Assembly: GCA_900547455.1 (NCBI GenBank)
Contig: URGV01000002.1
Coordinates: 1 to 64,000 of the forward strand
Reading direction: 5' to 3'
DNA: 64,000 nt
Source of the DNA: an uncultured Oscillospiraceae bacterium
GTDB lineage: Bacteria > Bacillota > Clostridia > Oscillospirales > Ruminococcaceae
The notes beneath the pieces were generated by a model that ran no database searches, had not been told where the DNA came from, and saw nothing but the letters and a program-made list of their open reading frames with translations. The position numbers and the translations under genes were made by a program. Below, in pieces: positions 25,521 through 34,496 of the stretch (its first letter is position 1; every line of letters starts with the position of its first letter).

Positions 25521-26393
25521 CTATTTGTTGTAGAGTTTGATCAGCGCCTGGGTGCCGTCGTTTTCCAGTCCCTGATCGGCCATCTGCTCGTACATGTGGA
25601 GAACAGCGTTGAGCATCTGCAGCTCGACGCCCGCCTTTTCGCTCTCCTCCTTGACAATCTTCATGTCCTTGATGAAGTGCTTGACAAAGAAGCCCGGCGC
25701 AAAGTCCCCGGCCAGCGCGCGCGGCGCCATATTCTGCAGCTGCCAGCTGCCCGCGGCGCCCGCACCGATGGCTGCCAGCATCTTCTGCGGGTCCAGGCCA
25801 GCATTTTTGGCGTAGACCAGCGCCTCGGTATAGGCTGCGGTCGCGCCCGCCACCGCAATCTGGTTGGCCGCCTTGGTGTGCTGCCCGCTGCCTGCCGGGC
25901 CCATCAGGATGATGTTTTTGCCCATGCACTGGAAGAGCGGGAGGGCCTCTTCAAAGTCCTTTTTGTCGCCGCCTACCATGATCGAGAGGGTGGCGTTGCG
26001 CGCGCCGCTGTCCCCGCCGGAAACCGGCGCGTCCATCACGCGGATGCCCTTGGCCTTGCCCTCCTCATACAGCCGCTGCGCCAGCGACGGGGAGGAGGTG
26101 GTCATGTCGATGGCCAGCGCCCCGGGTTTGGCCGACTGGAAGATACCGCCCTCCCCGCAGAACACCTCCTCGACGTCGCTTGGATAGCCGACCATCACAA
26201 AGATGTAGTCCGCGTCCTTCACCGCTTCGGCGGTGCTGTGGCAGGGATGGATGCCAAATTCCTTCTCCAGCTCCAGCAGCTTTTCGTACTTGTGGGTGTA
26301 GGCGCTGACATCATAGCCGTTTTTGGCCAGATGGCCCGCCTGCTGGCTGCCCATTACGCCCGTTCCAATCCACGCAACCTTTTTGTTTTCCAT
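25521..26393 (-). CDS. NAD(P)-dependent beta-hydroxyacid dehydrogenase (3-hydroxyisobutyrate dehydrogenase-like)
   Basis: The 290-residue enzyme has the family marks: Rossmann WIGTGVMG at the N-terminus, the substrate loop DAPVSGGDSGA near 120, and the catalytic Lys in GQHTKAANQI near 170. It reduces or oxidises short beta-hydroxyacids (such as 3-hydroxyisobutyrate, tartronate semialdehyde or gamma-hydroxybutyrate); which one is open. Two adjacent ATGs (26396 and 26393) share AGGAGG; the second has better spacing. It appears monocistronic with its own terminator. Confidence 0.9.
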   Translation of the reverse strand: MENKKVAWIGTGVMGSQQAGHLAKNGYDVSAYTHKYEKLLELEKEFGIHPCHSTAEAVKDADYIFVMVGYPSDVEEVFCGEGGIFQSAKPGALAIDMTTSSPSLAQRLYEEGKAKGIRVMDAPVSGGDSGARNATLSIMVGGDKKDFEEALPLFQCMGKNIILMGPAGSGQHTKAANQIAVAGATAAYTEALVYAKNAGLDPQKMLAAIGAGAAGSWQLQNMAPRALAGDFAPGFFVKHFIKDMKIVKEESEKAGVELQMLNAVLHMYEQMADQGLENDGTQALIKLYNK

Positions 26394-26469
26394 CATTGGT
26401 TCCTCCTTTATCTGTTCGTTGTTTCCCCTGTCCCCTCCCCTTTCATCGCGGGGAAGGGAGCGGGAGGGT

Positions 26470-26985
26470 TTATCTTTTGGCCGGCAGCTCCCGCTGCATG
26501 ATGTAGTCATCCATCACATAGCCGTTGCCGATGTCGGTGACCGCCGAATCCACTATCCCAAATCCAAGGTGCCGGTAGGCTTCGATCGAGCCGATGTTGT
26601 ATTTGTTGACGGTGAGGTAGACGCTGTGGAGCCCCTGCGAGCGCTCGAGCACCTCCTGCAAAAACTGCCCCGCAATTCCCCTTCTCCGGAACGATTGGCG
26701 GATGTAGATTTTGCTGACAAACATCCTTCCGTTTTCTTCTTCCCGGTGGTAGCCGCAAAAGCCGCAGGGGGTATTACTTTCCGTGTCGACCGCCAGCAGA
26801 TAGCAGTAACCCTGCTGCTCAATCTGTTCGGTCAAAGCCGCTTCGCTTTGAAAGTGCTCGACCATGTAGTCAATCTGATCCGGCTTGAGGATGCCCTGAT
26901 AGTGCTGATGCCAGATCTCATCGGCCAGCTCCGCCACCGTCTTGATCTGCTGCGGAGTCTGTACCTCGATCAGTTGGATTGCCAT
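26470..26985 (-). CDS. GNAT-family N-acetyltransferase
   Basis: The 171-residue protein shows the complete GNAT fold: KIYIRQSFRRRGIAGQFLQEV is the acetyl-CoA segment, and YLTVNKYNIGSIEAYRHLGF is the closing strand-helix, as in PaiA/spermidine-type or YjcF-like acetyltransferases. The start ATG 26985 has GGGAAGGG seven bases upstream and lies 68 bp inside the end of the upstream SbcC-like gene, in another frame, so they are translationally linked. Substrate not known. Confidence 0.85.
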   Translation of the reverse strand: MAIQLIEVQTPQQIKTVAELADEIWHQHYQGILKPDQIDYMVEHFQSEAALTEQIEQQGYCYLLAVDTESNTPCGFCGYHREEENGRMFVSKIYIRQSFRRRGIAGQFLQEVLERSQGLHSVYLTVNKYNIGSIEAYRHLGFGIVDSAVTDIGNGYVMDDYIMQRELPAKR

Positions 26986-29743
26986 CTTGATTCCCTTCCC
27001 TTTCATTGGCTGCTCTGCGCTGGGGCGTTTTCAGCTGCAGTGTGTGGCAGGCAATCCCTGCCTTTTCCAAAATTGCCCGCTCCCGGCTGTGACAGCTGAA
27101 GAGCAGCACCTGTGTTCCCGCCTCGTCCCGCTGCCGCAGATAGGCCAGCAGCCGCGCGGTGCGCAAATCGTCCAGCTGGGCAAAGCTGTCGTCCAGCAAA
27201 ACCGGCACGCGGGTTTGTCCATCCTGGTCGCACAAAAGCTCCAACAGCTCCAGCCGCACAATCAGATACACCAGGTCGATGGCGCCGTTGCTCAGATCGG
27301 ACAGCGCCACCAGCCTTCCTTGTTCCCTGTCCTCCAGGCGGACCCCCAGCGACTGGTCGATAACCACGCGGGTGTATTTTCCGCCCGTCGCCTTGGCCAC
27401 CGCCTGCGAAACGCGCGCGTTTAAACGGGGCGCAAAATCCCGATGCAGCTGCCCGCCCAGCGAGAGCAGCTTCTCCTTTGCCAGGGCCAGCGCGTCCAGC
27501 TCAAACTGGCAGCGGTCGCAGCTCTGCTGCAGCTGCTGTATCTCCGACTGAATCTGCCCGGAGGGGCGCAGGCTTTCCTCCCTGCCCTGCCGCAGTCCGG
27601 CCAGCTGGGAGGCCTTGGCGGAAAGCTCGGTCAGCTGGGTGTTGACCAGCTGCAGCTGCTGGCGCGCCAGTTGGCGGTCGGGCGAGATGGCGGTTGCGGA
27701 CGGTTCCGACGGATTTTTGACGCGCACCGCCTGTTCCAGCTGCTCAAAGCTGTAGCCGCCCAGCGTCTCGGTCAGCAGCTCCTGCTGCATCTGCAGCTCG
27801 GTGTGCAGGCTGTCATAGCGCAGCTTTCCCTGCCGGCAGCGTTCCAGACTGTCCGAGGCGGAGGGCTCGGCAGCTGCTTCTTTAGATGCAGCCGCTTCTT
27901 TGGCCGCGGCAACCACCGGCGCAATCGACTGGTCGATCTGCTCCATCTGGTTTTGGCAGTTTTCCTCCTCCTGCTGCAGCTGTTGATGCTGCAGGTGCAG
28001 GCGCTGCAGGTCGCCTCGCAGCCGCTTTGCCTGGCTGACCGATTCCCGCAATGCTTTGAGCCGCACCTCGTCGGCGCTCTCTGTTTCCCTGCCGGTCAGG
28101 CGGCACAGGTACTGGAGCATTTCCTGCCGGCGCTGCTCCACCTGCTCGCTCTTCTGGGCAAGCTCCTGGGCCAACAGCTCCTGCTGTTCGCTCACCTGCT
28201 GCCGCCGTCCGCCGCTGACCTGCGCCTTGCGCAAAAGTGCTTCCAGCTGCGCAGCCGGATCGTCCGCAGCGTCAAGGCCGTACTGCTCGAGGATGTCCTG
28301 CTGAATCTGCCGGACATTTTGCGGAACCCGGCGGGCAAGGTAAAGCGAGTACCCATTGAGCCCCGCGCCCACGCCGAGGCACAACAGCCCCGGAACGATG
28401 CCCAGCACCTCCCGGCTCAGCGCGCCCCAGATTAGTAGGATCGCTCCCAGGACACACAGCAAAACCGCAGCCGGGAAAATCCAGCTGCTTTTGGCCGGGC
28501 GGGAGCGGCTTGCATTCTCCTCGAGCTGGCGATAAAGCCGCAGATCCCCTTCCAGCTTTTCCGCGTCGGTCTCCGGCAGCGTCTGCAGATGGGCGGCAAG
28601 CATCTCCTGCTGGGTGTACAGGCTGCGCAGCTCCTCGCGCAGCTGGCCCAAAGCAGCGTACCGCTCCATCATCCGATCAAATTGTTCCAGATCCTTCCCC
28701 TGTGCGCCGGAAACTTCCAGCGTGCGGTAGAGGGTTTCCAGCTCCCCGGTCCGCTTTTCCACCTCCGAGATGGCCCGGCGGTATTTTTCCAGCGTCCGGC
28801 TGATCTGCGCCCGCGCCCCAAGGCGATGCAGCGCCTGTTCGACCTGCGTTAAATCCATCCGGGCGTAGGGCGCGCAGCGTTCCTGTTCCTTTTGCAGCCG
28901 CTCGATGCGCACCTGCAAATTCTGCGCCTTGAGGTACCGACCGCCCAGCTCCTGCGCCGCACTCTGGCGGATCTGCGCTTCCAGCTGCTCCTTTTGTTGC
29001 TGCAGCTGCTGCACCTGGGTTTGCAGCTCCTTTTCCTCCCGGCACAGCCTGATGTACTCTGCCTCCCCCTGCAACGACTGCTCCAGCTCCTGCTCCAATT
29101 CCTTTAGCCGCAGGGCCATCTTGCCGTAGGGGGTCTTGCTCTTTTTGGGGGAGCCGATCAGCCCGGCGCGGCGGTCCAGCTCCTGCAGCGCGCTGTTCAG
29201 CGACAGCCCCGCGTCCGCGGTCTGGGTCATCGCCAGCAGGCGGTCGCTGACCTCGGCGGCAAATTCCTGCCGGGCCACCCCGGCACTGCCCAGCTGCGCG
29301 ATGTTGGCCGTGCCGTCAAAGGCGGTTCTGCTCAGCCCCAGCAGCGCCTGCCCCACCTGCGCCTGCCGGGTCACCGGGTCATAGGGGAAGCTGTCGGTGA
29401 GGTCCTCCCCGGTCTGCCCATCAAAGACCCGGACCCGCTCGGTGTCCTTGTCAAAGTCCCGCTCGATGCGGTAGGTCCGCTCCCCCTTGCGGCAGACCAG
29501 CACCCCGCGGTAGCTGCCGCCGTCCCAGGGGCGGTAGCGTTCCTGCAGGGCAGTGTAGCTGCGCCTCTTGGCTCCGGGCTGAAAAAAGCCGTAAAACATT
29601 CCGCCGATAAAGGCCTGCAGGGTGCTCTTTCCCGCCTCGTTTGCGCCCTCGATCAGGTTGAGTCCCCCCTGCAGCTCGAAGGTCTGGCCGCGAAACTTGC
29701 CAAAGCCGTTGAGCTCCAGCCGGATCAGTTCCAATTTTTCCAT
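26918..29743 (-). CDS. YhaN/SbcC-like SMC-type ATPase
   Basis: This 941-residue protein has Walker A GANEAGKST at residues 32-40, long coiled coils (about 190-420 and 490-740, very Gln/Glu-rich), an embedded hydrophobic stretch near 430-480 with two membrane segments, and a C-terminal ATPase half with Walker B VPVLLDDSFAQLDD. The membrane hairpin inside the coiled coil is the mark of Bacillus YhaN rather than classical SbcC. With the nuclease partner just upstream it would form an Mre11-Rad50-type complex for DNA end processing. The last 27 residues (after KTPQRRAANE) look non-conserved and overlap the GNAT gene. Confidence 0.88.
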   Translation of the reverse strand: MEKLELIRLELNGFGKFRGQTFELQGGLNLIEGANEAGKSTLQAFIGGMFYGFFQPGAKRRSYTALQERYRPWDGGSYRGVLVCRKGERTYRIERDFDKDTERVRVFDGQTGEDLTDSFPYDPVTRQAQVGQALLGLSRTAFDGTANIAQLGSAGVARQEFAAEVSDRLLAMTQTADAGLSLNSALQELDRRAGLIGSPKKSKTPYGKMALRLKELEQELEQSLQGEAEYIRLCREEKELQTQVQQLQQQKEQLEAQIRQSAAQELGGRYLKAQNLQVRIERLQKEQERCAPYARMDLTQVEQALHRLGARAQISRTLEKYRRAISEVEKRTGELETLYRTLEVSGAQGKDLEQFDRMMERYAALGQLREELRSLYTQQEMLAAHLQTLPETDAEKLEGDLRLYRQLEENASRSRPAKSSWIFPAAVLLCVLGAILLIWGALSREVLGIVPGLLCLGVGAGLNGYSLYLARRVPQNVRQIQQDILEQYGLDAADDPAAQLEALLRKAQVSGGRRQQVSEQQELLAQELAQKSEQVEQRRQEMLQYLCRLTGRETESADEVRLKALRESVSQAKRLRGDLQRLHLQHQQLQQEEENCQNQMEQIDQSIAPVVAAAKEAAASKEAAAEPSASDSLERCRQGKLRYDSLHTELQMQQELLTETLGGYSFEQLEQAVRVKNPSEPSATAISPDRQLARQQLQLVNTQLTELSAKASQLAGLRQGREESLRPSGQIQSEIQQLQQSCDRCQFELDALALAKEKLLSLGGQLHRDFAPRLNARVSQAVAKATGGKYTRVVIDQSLGVRLEDREQGRLVALSDLSNGAIDLVYLIVRLELLELLCDQDGQTRVPVLLDDSFAQLDDLRTARLLAYLRQRDEAGTQVLLFSCHSRERAILEKAGIACHTLQLKTPQRRAANEREGNQDGNPTDRGTDSAADQDGGGAGR

Positions 29744-30849
29744 CAGAGCTCCCCCTCCTTTGCTGCAGGGCCCTGAGCGCGCAGCGTCTCAATCCCCAAT
29801 TCCAGGGCGCGCTGTTCCAGCTCGGTCAGCTCCCTGCCCTGGAATGCCTCGATAAAATCCCCCAGCAGGTTGCCGCGGTTTTCCCGGTACAGCTGCTCCA
29901 GCTGGTAGGCTGACCGGGTGTTGTCGATCAGCTGACAGCAGTATTCCTGCGCGCGCAACTGCTCCTCGATGCGCTCCAAATACCATCCGGCCGCATCGGG
30001 GTGGGAGCCGGTCAGCTCCACCGTATAGATGTGGCGCGGGTCCTGCCGCAGGATGGCGGCGCCGATACGCCGGGCAATCGCGACCTCGGCATCCTGCGCA
30101 TCGGTCTCCACCTGGATGGTGCGGTATTCCCGCCGGGCAAAGGGGATAAACTGAAAGCGCCTGCGCTCCCCCTCCATCTCGACCAGCATGAAGCCGTGTT
30201 CGCCGGTCTCGCCAAAATCCAGCGGCTCCAGCGACCCCGCATAGCAGACATTTTCCGCCGGGCACTGGTGCTGATGGATGTGTCCGAGCGCGACATAGTC
30301 AAACCCTTTTGCCGCCAGCGCCCCGGCATCCACCGGCAGGTAGCGGCTGTTTGGGTTCTGCGTGTCGGCGTGCAGCATCAGAATCTGGTAGGAGCCGCCG
30401 TTCTGCGGCCTGATTTCGGACAGCTGCTGCGGCAGCTCCAAAATCTCCTTGGTGTCCCAGCTGTGGTAAGTGATGATGGTCTTGTAGGAGGACAGCGCCA
30501 CCCTGCCCACGCCCGGCGGCACAAGGTAGAGGCGGCGGCTCCACTGGATTTTTTTGTAGGCGCTGTTTTCGGTCTGCGGGTCGTGGTTGCCGGAAATCGC
30601 CACCAGCACCGCCCGCTGCAGCCGGTCGATGATGGCGTTGATGTTGCGCAGCTCCTCCACCCGCAGTTCCTCGCTGTTTAAAAAGTCGCCGCTGCACAGG
30701 ATAAAGTCCACCTGGTTTTCGTTGACATAGTCGATGAGGCGGCTGAAGGAGTCCAGCAGCTCCTGCCGGCGGCGCGCCGCCAACTGGCCGTAGCGCGCAA
30801 CCGGGAATGTTTTTCCCAGATGAAGGTCGCTGATATGCACAAACCGCAT
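29743..30849 (-). CDS. YhaO/SbcD-like DNA exonuclease (metallophosphoesterase)
   Basis: The 368-residue protein has all metallophosphoesterase motifs: HISDLHLG at the N-terminus, SGDFLN, SGNHDPQ, MLHADTQ and ALGHIHQH. The C-terminal 150 residues form the capping region that binds the ATPase partner. It belongs with the YhaN-like gene, whose ATG overlaps this stop by one base (TGATG). Together they should trim DNA ends or protein-blocked ends using ATP. A consensus promoter precedes it. Confidence 0.92.
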   Translation of the reverse strand: MRFVHISDLHLGKTFPVARYGQLAARRRQELLDSFSRLIDYVNENQVDFILCSGDFLNSEELRVEELRNINAIIDRLQRAVLVAISGNHDPQTENSAYKKIQWSRRLYLVPPGVGRVALSSYKTIITYHSWDTKEILELPQQLSEIRPQNGGSYQILMLHADTQNPNSRYLPVDAGALAAKGFDYVALGHIHQHQCPAENVCYAGSLEPLDFGETGEHGFMLVEMEGERRRFQFIPFARREYRTIQVETDAQDAEVAIARRIGAAILRQDPRHIYTVELTGSHPDAAGWYLERIEEQLRAQEYCCQLIDNTRSAYQLEQLYRENRGNLLGDFIEAFQGRELTELEQRALELGIETLRAQGPAAKEGEL

Positions 30850-30900
30850 GGCAAATCCCCCTTATGAAACCCGCCAAGTGCGGGGAATATTCTAAACCTG

Positions 30901-30929
30901 ATTATAGCATAAAGCGCATCGTTTGACAA
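30901..30929 (-). promoter_or_regulatory. Sigma-A promoter of the yhaO-yhaN-like operon
   Basis: On the minus strand TTGTCA (30929-30924) and TATAAT (30906-30901) are spaced by exactly 17 bp, about 50 bp ahead of the nuclease start. Confidence 0.85.
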
Positions 30930-30942
30930 ATCCATATCCAAC

Positions 30943-30965
30943 AAAAAAAGGACGCTCCCGCGTCC
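30943..30965 (-). terminator. Terminator of the permease gene
   Basis: On the minus strand GGACGC-N4-GCGTCC is followed by TTTTTTT. It lies just after the permease stop and immediately upstream of the nuclease promoter. Confidence 0.85.
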
Positions 30966-30984
30966 CTTTTTCGCCTTTATCCAA

Positions 30985-32022
30985 TTATCCCAGCACCGGC
31001 ATCAGTGCCGCGCCGCACAGCAGCGTCAGCACAATGAGCACCCCGGCATACTGGGCCACCGCTTTTGGTCTGAGCGCCTGAGCGAGCATGATGACGCCGG
31101 GCACCGAGATGACCATCGCGGCCAGAGCGAAGATCACCGCCACGGTGTCGGACAGATCCATGAGCAGCAGCAGCACCGGCGCGATGCTGAAGATGTCCGA
31201 GTGGATCGGGAACCCAATCAGCGCGGCGATCAGCCCGGAGAGGACAGTGTGCCCGCCAATCAGCTCAGACAGGCTTTGCAGCGGGACATAGGCCTCCAGC
31301 GCAGCCGCCAGGGCAACGCCCAGCAAAATCCACGCCCAGCTCTTTTGCAGGACGCGCAGGCTGTCGGCCAGTGCCCTTGCCGCACGCTTTTTGGCGTTTG
31401 CCGGGCGGGCATCGTGGTGGCAGTCCTCCCCGCAGCAGCCGTCGTGGTGTTCGTGGTGGTGATGGTCGTGACAGTGTTCGTGGTGGTCATGCGCCAGCTG
31501 AAAATCCCGCGCCGCCCCCTGAAAGCGCAGCCGGGAAAAGATCACCGAGCTTGCCGCCACAATCAAAAGCGAGCAGCACAGGTAAACCCCTGTGAAGGCC
31601 GGGCCTGCGATGCTGTAGAGCGCGGTCAGCGCGGTCAGATTCATCAGCGAAGCGGTGGTGTACATGCACAGGCAGACCGCCACCGGCACCCCGGCAGCCA
31701 CCAGCCCCATCAGCACGGGGATGATGCCGCACGAGCAAAACGGCGAGAACAGCCCCAGCGCAAAGGCCAGCAGATAGCCCCAGACACTTTTGAGCCCCGC
31801 CAGCTTGCGCTGCATCCGACCGGTGTCGACAAAGCTCTGCAGCCAGAACACCACAAACAAAATCACCAGCAGCAACAGATAAATCTGAAGCAGATCGGTG
31901 AACAGGTGGCCCAAAAATTCGACCGTCTTTTCCCCTCCCGGCAAAATGGGAGTTAAGCCTTCCAGCAGCTCCTCAAAAAAGGAATGGTCGTGCGACCCAT
32001 GAAGAAATGTTGCGTTTTGCAA
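30985..32022 (-). CDS. YraQ/DUF318-type permease with a His/Cys-rich cytoplasmic loop
   Basis: The 345-residue membrane protein has eight or so hydrophobic segments in two bundles. The first contains the family motif SPFCSCGIIPV (residues 93-103), the second IGFPIHSDIFSIAPV. Relatives include ArsP-type organoarsenical exporters and other YraQ permeases. Residues about 178-203 form a loop made mostly of His, Asp, Glu and Cys, strongly suggesting metal binding, plausibly zinc, nickel or copper. The start is TTG 32022; the SD lies rather far upstream, so the start is the weakest point. A consensus promoter precedes it and it is monocistronic. Confidence 0.85.
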   Translation of the reverse strand: MQNATFLHGSHDHSFFEELLEGLTPILPGGEKTVEFLGHLFTDLLQIYLLLLVILFVVFWLQSFVDTGRMQRKLAGLKSVWGYLLAFALGLFSPFCSCGIIPVLMGLVAAGVPVAVCLCMYTTASLMNLTALTALYSIAGPAFTGVYLCCSLLIVAASSVIFSRLRFQGAARDFQLAHDHHEHCHDHHHHEHHDGCCGEDCHHDARPANAKKRAARALADSLRVLQKSWAWILLGVALAAALEAYVPLQSLSELIGGHTVLSGLIAALIGFPIHSDIFSIAPVLLLLMDLSDTVAVIFALAAMVISVPGVIMLAQALRPKAVAQYAGVLIVLTLLCGAALMPVLG

Positions 32023-32061
32023 GATGTTGTTTCACTTCCCCTTCCTGTCTGTTTGCTTTTT

Positions 32062-32090
32062 AGTTTATCATGTTTTATCTATTTTGTCAA
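32062..32090 (-). promoter_or_regulatory. Promoter of the permease gene
   Basis: On the minus strand TTGACA (32090-32085) is followed after 17 bp by TAAACT (32067-32062), 40 bp ahead of the TTG start. Confidence 0.7.
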
Positions 32091-32173
32091 ATATTTTTCT
32101 TTTTATATGAGCAAATTGCACAAAGTTTCATATGAACAATCCTTCATATCCCTTCCCGGCAAAAACAGAAGGA

Positions 32174-32204
32174 GGAGGAAAAAGGCGCGCTGCCCTTTTC
32201 CTCC
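32174..32204 (-). terminator. Probable terminator of the PPi-PFK gene
   Basis: GGAGGAAAAAGG and CCCTTTTCCTCC form a 12-bp stem (one bulge) around GCGCGCTG. The U-rich part is inside the minus-strand 3' arm (CCTTTTTCCTCC), so it is a less typical terminator. Confidence 0.5.
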
Positions 32205-32230
32205 CCCCGGGGGTATCACAAGAAACAGAA

Positions 32231-33457
32231 TTATTTTCCTTCTGAATAGAGGTTGAGATGAACCGGAACGCCGTTGTTCATCAAAACGGAAACCTCGCCG
32301 CGAACCAGTGGGCGCAGATAGGAGAGCATCTCCTCGGTGACATCATTGCCCCCGGCGTTGATCCAGCTGTCCGGCACCTTCTTTTCCAGATTTGCAACCT
32401 CGGCGATGTCGACGGTGCTGTAATGGACGCGGTACGGCTCGTCGCTGTCGCGCAGCACAACCGCCATCTGTCCGCTGACGCCGCTGATGGCGCGGTCGGC
32501 TGCGGTCATGCCGAGCATCCTCGACTCGCTCAGGTCGTTGGCCGACGCCAGATGCGCCGCACAGCGCTGCATCAGATTGAGCTCAATCGACCGCACCTTG
32601 CAGCCGATGCGCTCCTTGACCAAGCCCTCCAACACCTTGGCGGTTCCGGAAAGCGCCGCGTGACCAAAGACGTCCACCCCGCGCCCCTTGCTCTCACTTA
32701 AGTAGGAGCCGTCCGGGTTTTTCACGCCCTCGCTGACCGCTACGACAACCGCGTTGCGCTTTTTCAGGCAGTCCTGCACGTCCTGCAAAAAGCGCTCGGT
32801 GTCAAAGGCACGCTCGCACAGATAGATCAGCTGCGGGCCGGTGCCGCCGTTCTCGCGGGAAAGGGCGGAAGCCGCTGTCAGCCAACCGGCATTGCGTCCC
32901 ATCACCTCGACGATGGTCACCGCGGGGATGTCGTACACCTCGCAGTCGCGCACAATCTCCGAGAAGGTGGCGGCGATATACTTTGCCGCCGAGCCAAAGC
33001 CGGGACAGTGGTCGGTCACCGGCAGGTCGTTGTCGATGGTTTTGGGAGCGCCCATCACCGACAGCCCCTGGATGTTGTGCTTGCGGATGTAGTCGGAGAG
33101 CTTGTGGACGGTGTCCATCGAATCGTTGCCGCCGATGTAGACAAAGTAACCGATTTCCCGCTCGAGCAGCGCCTGCACAATCTGTCCCAGCTGCTCCTCA
33201 TCGGCGTTGTTCAGCTTCAGCCGGCAGGAGCCCAGCGCCGCCGCCGGCGTGTGGCAGAGCAGCTCCAGCCGTTCCGGCGATGCCAGCTCCTCGGTCAGGT
33301 CGATGTAATTGCCGTCGATCACTCCCTTGATTCCATTGCGCGCGCCATAGATTCTGCCAACCTGGCCGCTGGTCATGCAGCGTTCCACCACGCCCGCTAC
33401 GGTGGCGTTGATAGCTGCGGACGGGCCGCCCGACTGTGCGATTAACATGTGCTTCAT
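32231..33457 (-). CDS. 6-phosphofructokinase, pyrophosphate-dependent type
   Basis: The 408-residue enzyme phosphorylates fructose 6-phosphate at the committed glycolytic step. The motifs GGNDSMDT (about 108-115) and PKTIDNDLP (about 138-146) are those of PPi-PFK: an Asp/Asn after GG and Lys in PKT replace the Gly residues that ATP enzymes use to accept ATP. MGRNAGW for substrate binding is also present. SD GAGGAA is well placed before ATG 33457. The DeoR-type regulator lies 32 bp upstream on the same strand, so they form one operon. The reaction is reversible and saves ATP, as expected for an anaerobe. Confidence 0.9.
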   Translation of the reverse strand: MKHMLIAQSGGPSAAINATVAGVVERCMTSGQVGRIYGARNGIKGVIDGNYIDLTEELASPERLELLCHTPAAALGSCRLKLNNADEEQLGQIVQALLEREIGYFVYIGGNDSMDTVHKLSDYIRKHNIQGLSVMGAPKTIDNDLPVTDHCPGFGSAAKYIAATFSEIVRDCEVYDIPAVTIVEVMGRNAGWLTAASALSRENGGTGPQLIYLCERAFDTERFLQDVQDCLKKRNAVVVAVSEGVKNPDGSYLSESKGRGVDVFGHAALSGTAKVLEGLVKERIGCKVRSIELNLMQRCAAHLASANDLSESRMLGMTAADRAISGVSGQMAVVLRDSDEPYRVHYSTVDIAEVANLEKKVPDSWINAGGNDVTEEMLSYLRPLVRGEVSVLMNNGVPVHLNLYSEGK

Positions 33458-33489
33458 TTGTCAATTCCTCATTTCCTTGTTTTGTTCCC

Positions 33490-34242
33490 TTATAAAACGG
33501 TGACGTTGTTCCGCTCGGCGTCCGCCAAGAGCATCGGCGAGGAGGTCTGGTCGGTAATCAGATAGTTGACGTCCTCCATCTTTGCAAAGGTGTAGGGCAG
33601 CATCTTGCCGAATTTGGTGCTGTCCATCAGGATGATGACGCAGCGCGCCTTCTCAATCAGCAGGCGGCGCAACTTTGCCTGCTCCTCATAGCCGCAGGTA
33701 AAGCCCCCCTCCTCCGAATAGCCGGAAGCGGAGATAAAGGCCACGTCCACATTCAGCCGCGAAATCATGTCCAGCGCCGAATAGCCAAACAGCGACAGAT
33801 TTTTGTGGTTGAGCACACCGCCGCACAGCGTCACCGCCGGGCGCATCTTTTCTGCGATTTCCAGGGCAATGTTGGGCCCGTTGGTGGTGACGTTGATGTA
33901 CATGTCCGGGATGATTTTGGCCAGTTCCAACATGGTGGTCCCCCCATCCAAAAAGATGGAGCTGCCCTCCTTGACAAACCGCACCGCCTTTTGGGCGACG
34001 ATGTCCTTCTGCGATTTGTTGGAGATGTCCTGTACCTCAATCCCTTCCCCTTTCGGCTCCGTTTCCAGATACTTGGCTCCCCCGCGGATGCGCAGGATGA
34101 AGCCCTCCTTTGCCAAATAGTCCAAATCCCGATGCAGCGTCATGACACTGACGTCGTTAAATTCCTGGGTCAGCTGTTTGAGACTGACCACCTGCTTTTG
34201 CCGGATGAACTCCTTTAGCTTCTCTCTTCTCAAAATGTTCAA
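33490..34242 (-). CDS. DeoR/GlpR-family transcriptional regulator
   Basis: The 250-residue protein begins at TTG 34242 (GGGGGA eight bases upstream). It has the N-terminal DeoR HTH (VSLKQLTQEFNDVSVMTLHRDLDYL), the linker with RGGAKY, and the C-terminal sugar-phosphate sensor domain of the isomerase fold (FLDGGTTMLELAK, TTNGPNIA, GGVLNHKNLSLFG, DVAFISASGYS). Position directly before the phosphofructokinase gene suggests it answers to a phosphosugar and controls glycolytic flux; the effector is not readable. Confidence 0.93.
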   Translation of the reverse strand: MNILRREKLKEFIRQKQVVSLKQLTQEFNDVSVMTLHRDLDYLAKEGFILRIRGGAKYLETEPKGEGIEVQDISNKSQKDIVAQKAVRFVKEGSSIFLDGGTTMLELAKIIPDMYINVTTNGPNIALEIAEKMRPAVTLCGGVLNHKNLSLFGYSALDMISRLNVDVAFISASGYSEEGGFTCGYEEQAKLRRLLIEKARCVIILMDSTKFGKMLPYTFAKMEDVNYLITDQTSSPMLLADAERNNVTVL

Positions 34243-34287
34243 GACGAAAATCCCCCATCATCAGATCAATTGTGGATTTACAATTTT

Positions 34288-34316
34288 ATTATAATCGAAT
34301 CCTAACAAAAACGCAA
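34288..34316 (-). promoter_or_regulatory. Promoter of the deoR-pfk operon
   Basis: On the minus strand TTGCGT (34316-34311) and TATAAT (34293-34288) are 17 bp apart, about 46 bp ahead of the regulator start. The remaining part of the 254-bp gap (34317-34433) is AT-rich, with TTGATAAC/GTTAT-type dyads near 34357-34372 that could be operator. Confidence 0.75.
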
Positions 34317-34433
34317 GAGGAATTTGTTATGAAGTGTTATATTTATTCAGGTGTTTTGATAACAAAGTTATACGAATTTGTGATGTTTTTATCAATCTTG
34401 CTGCTTTCTTTCCTTTTTACCCTGTGAAAACAG

Positions 34434-34476
34434 CAAAAAAGGCAGGCGTTTTCCCTGCGTTCGGAAGATGCCTGCC
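34434..34476 (-). terminator. Terminator of spoIIGA-sigE
   Basis: GGCAGGC (34441-34447) pairs with GCCTGCC (34470-34476); on the minus strand the stem is followed by TTTTTTGC. It closes the operon right after sigE. Confidence 0.75.
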
Positions 34477-34496
34477 CTTTAACCTATCACTTTTTA

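Noticed and set aside
31201-31956. 251-codon plus-strand frame opposite the permease
   Set aside because: Antisense of the His-rich permease; the His run creates the long frame.
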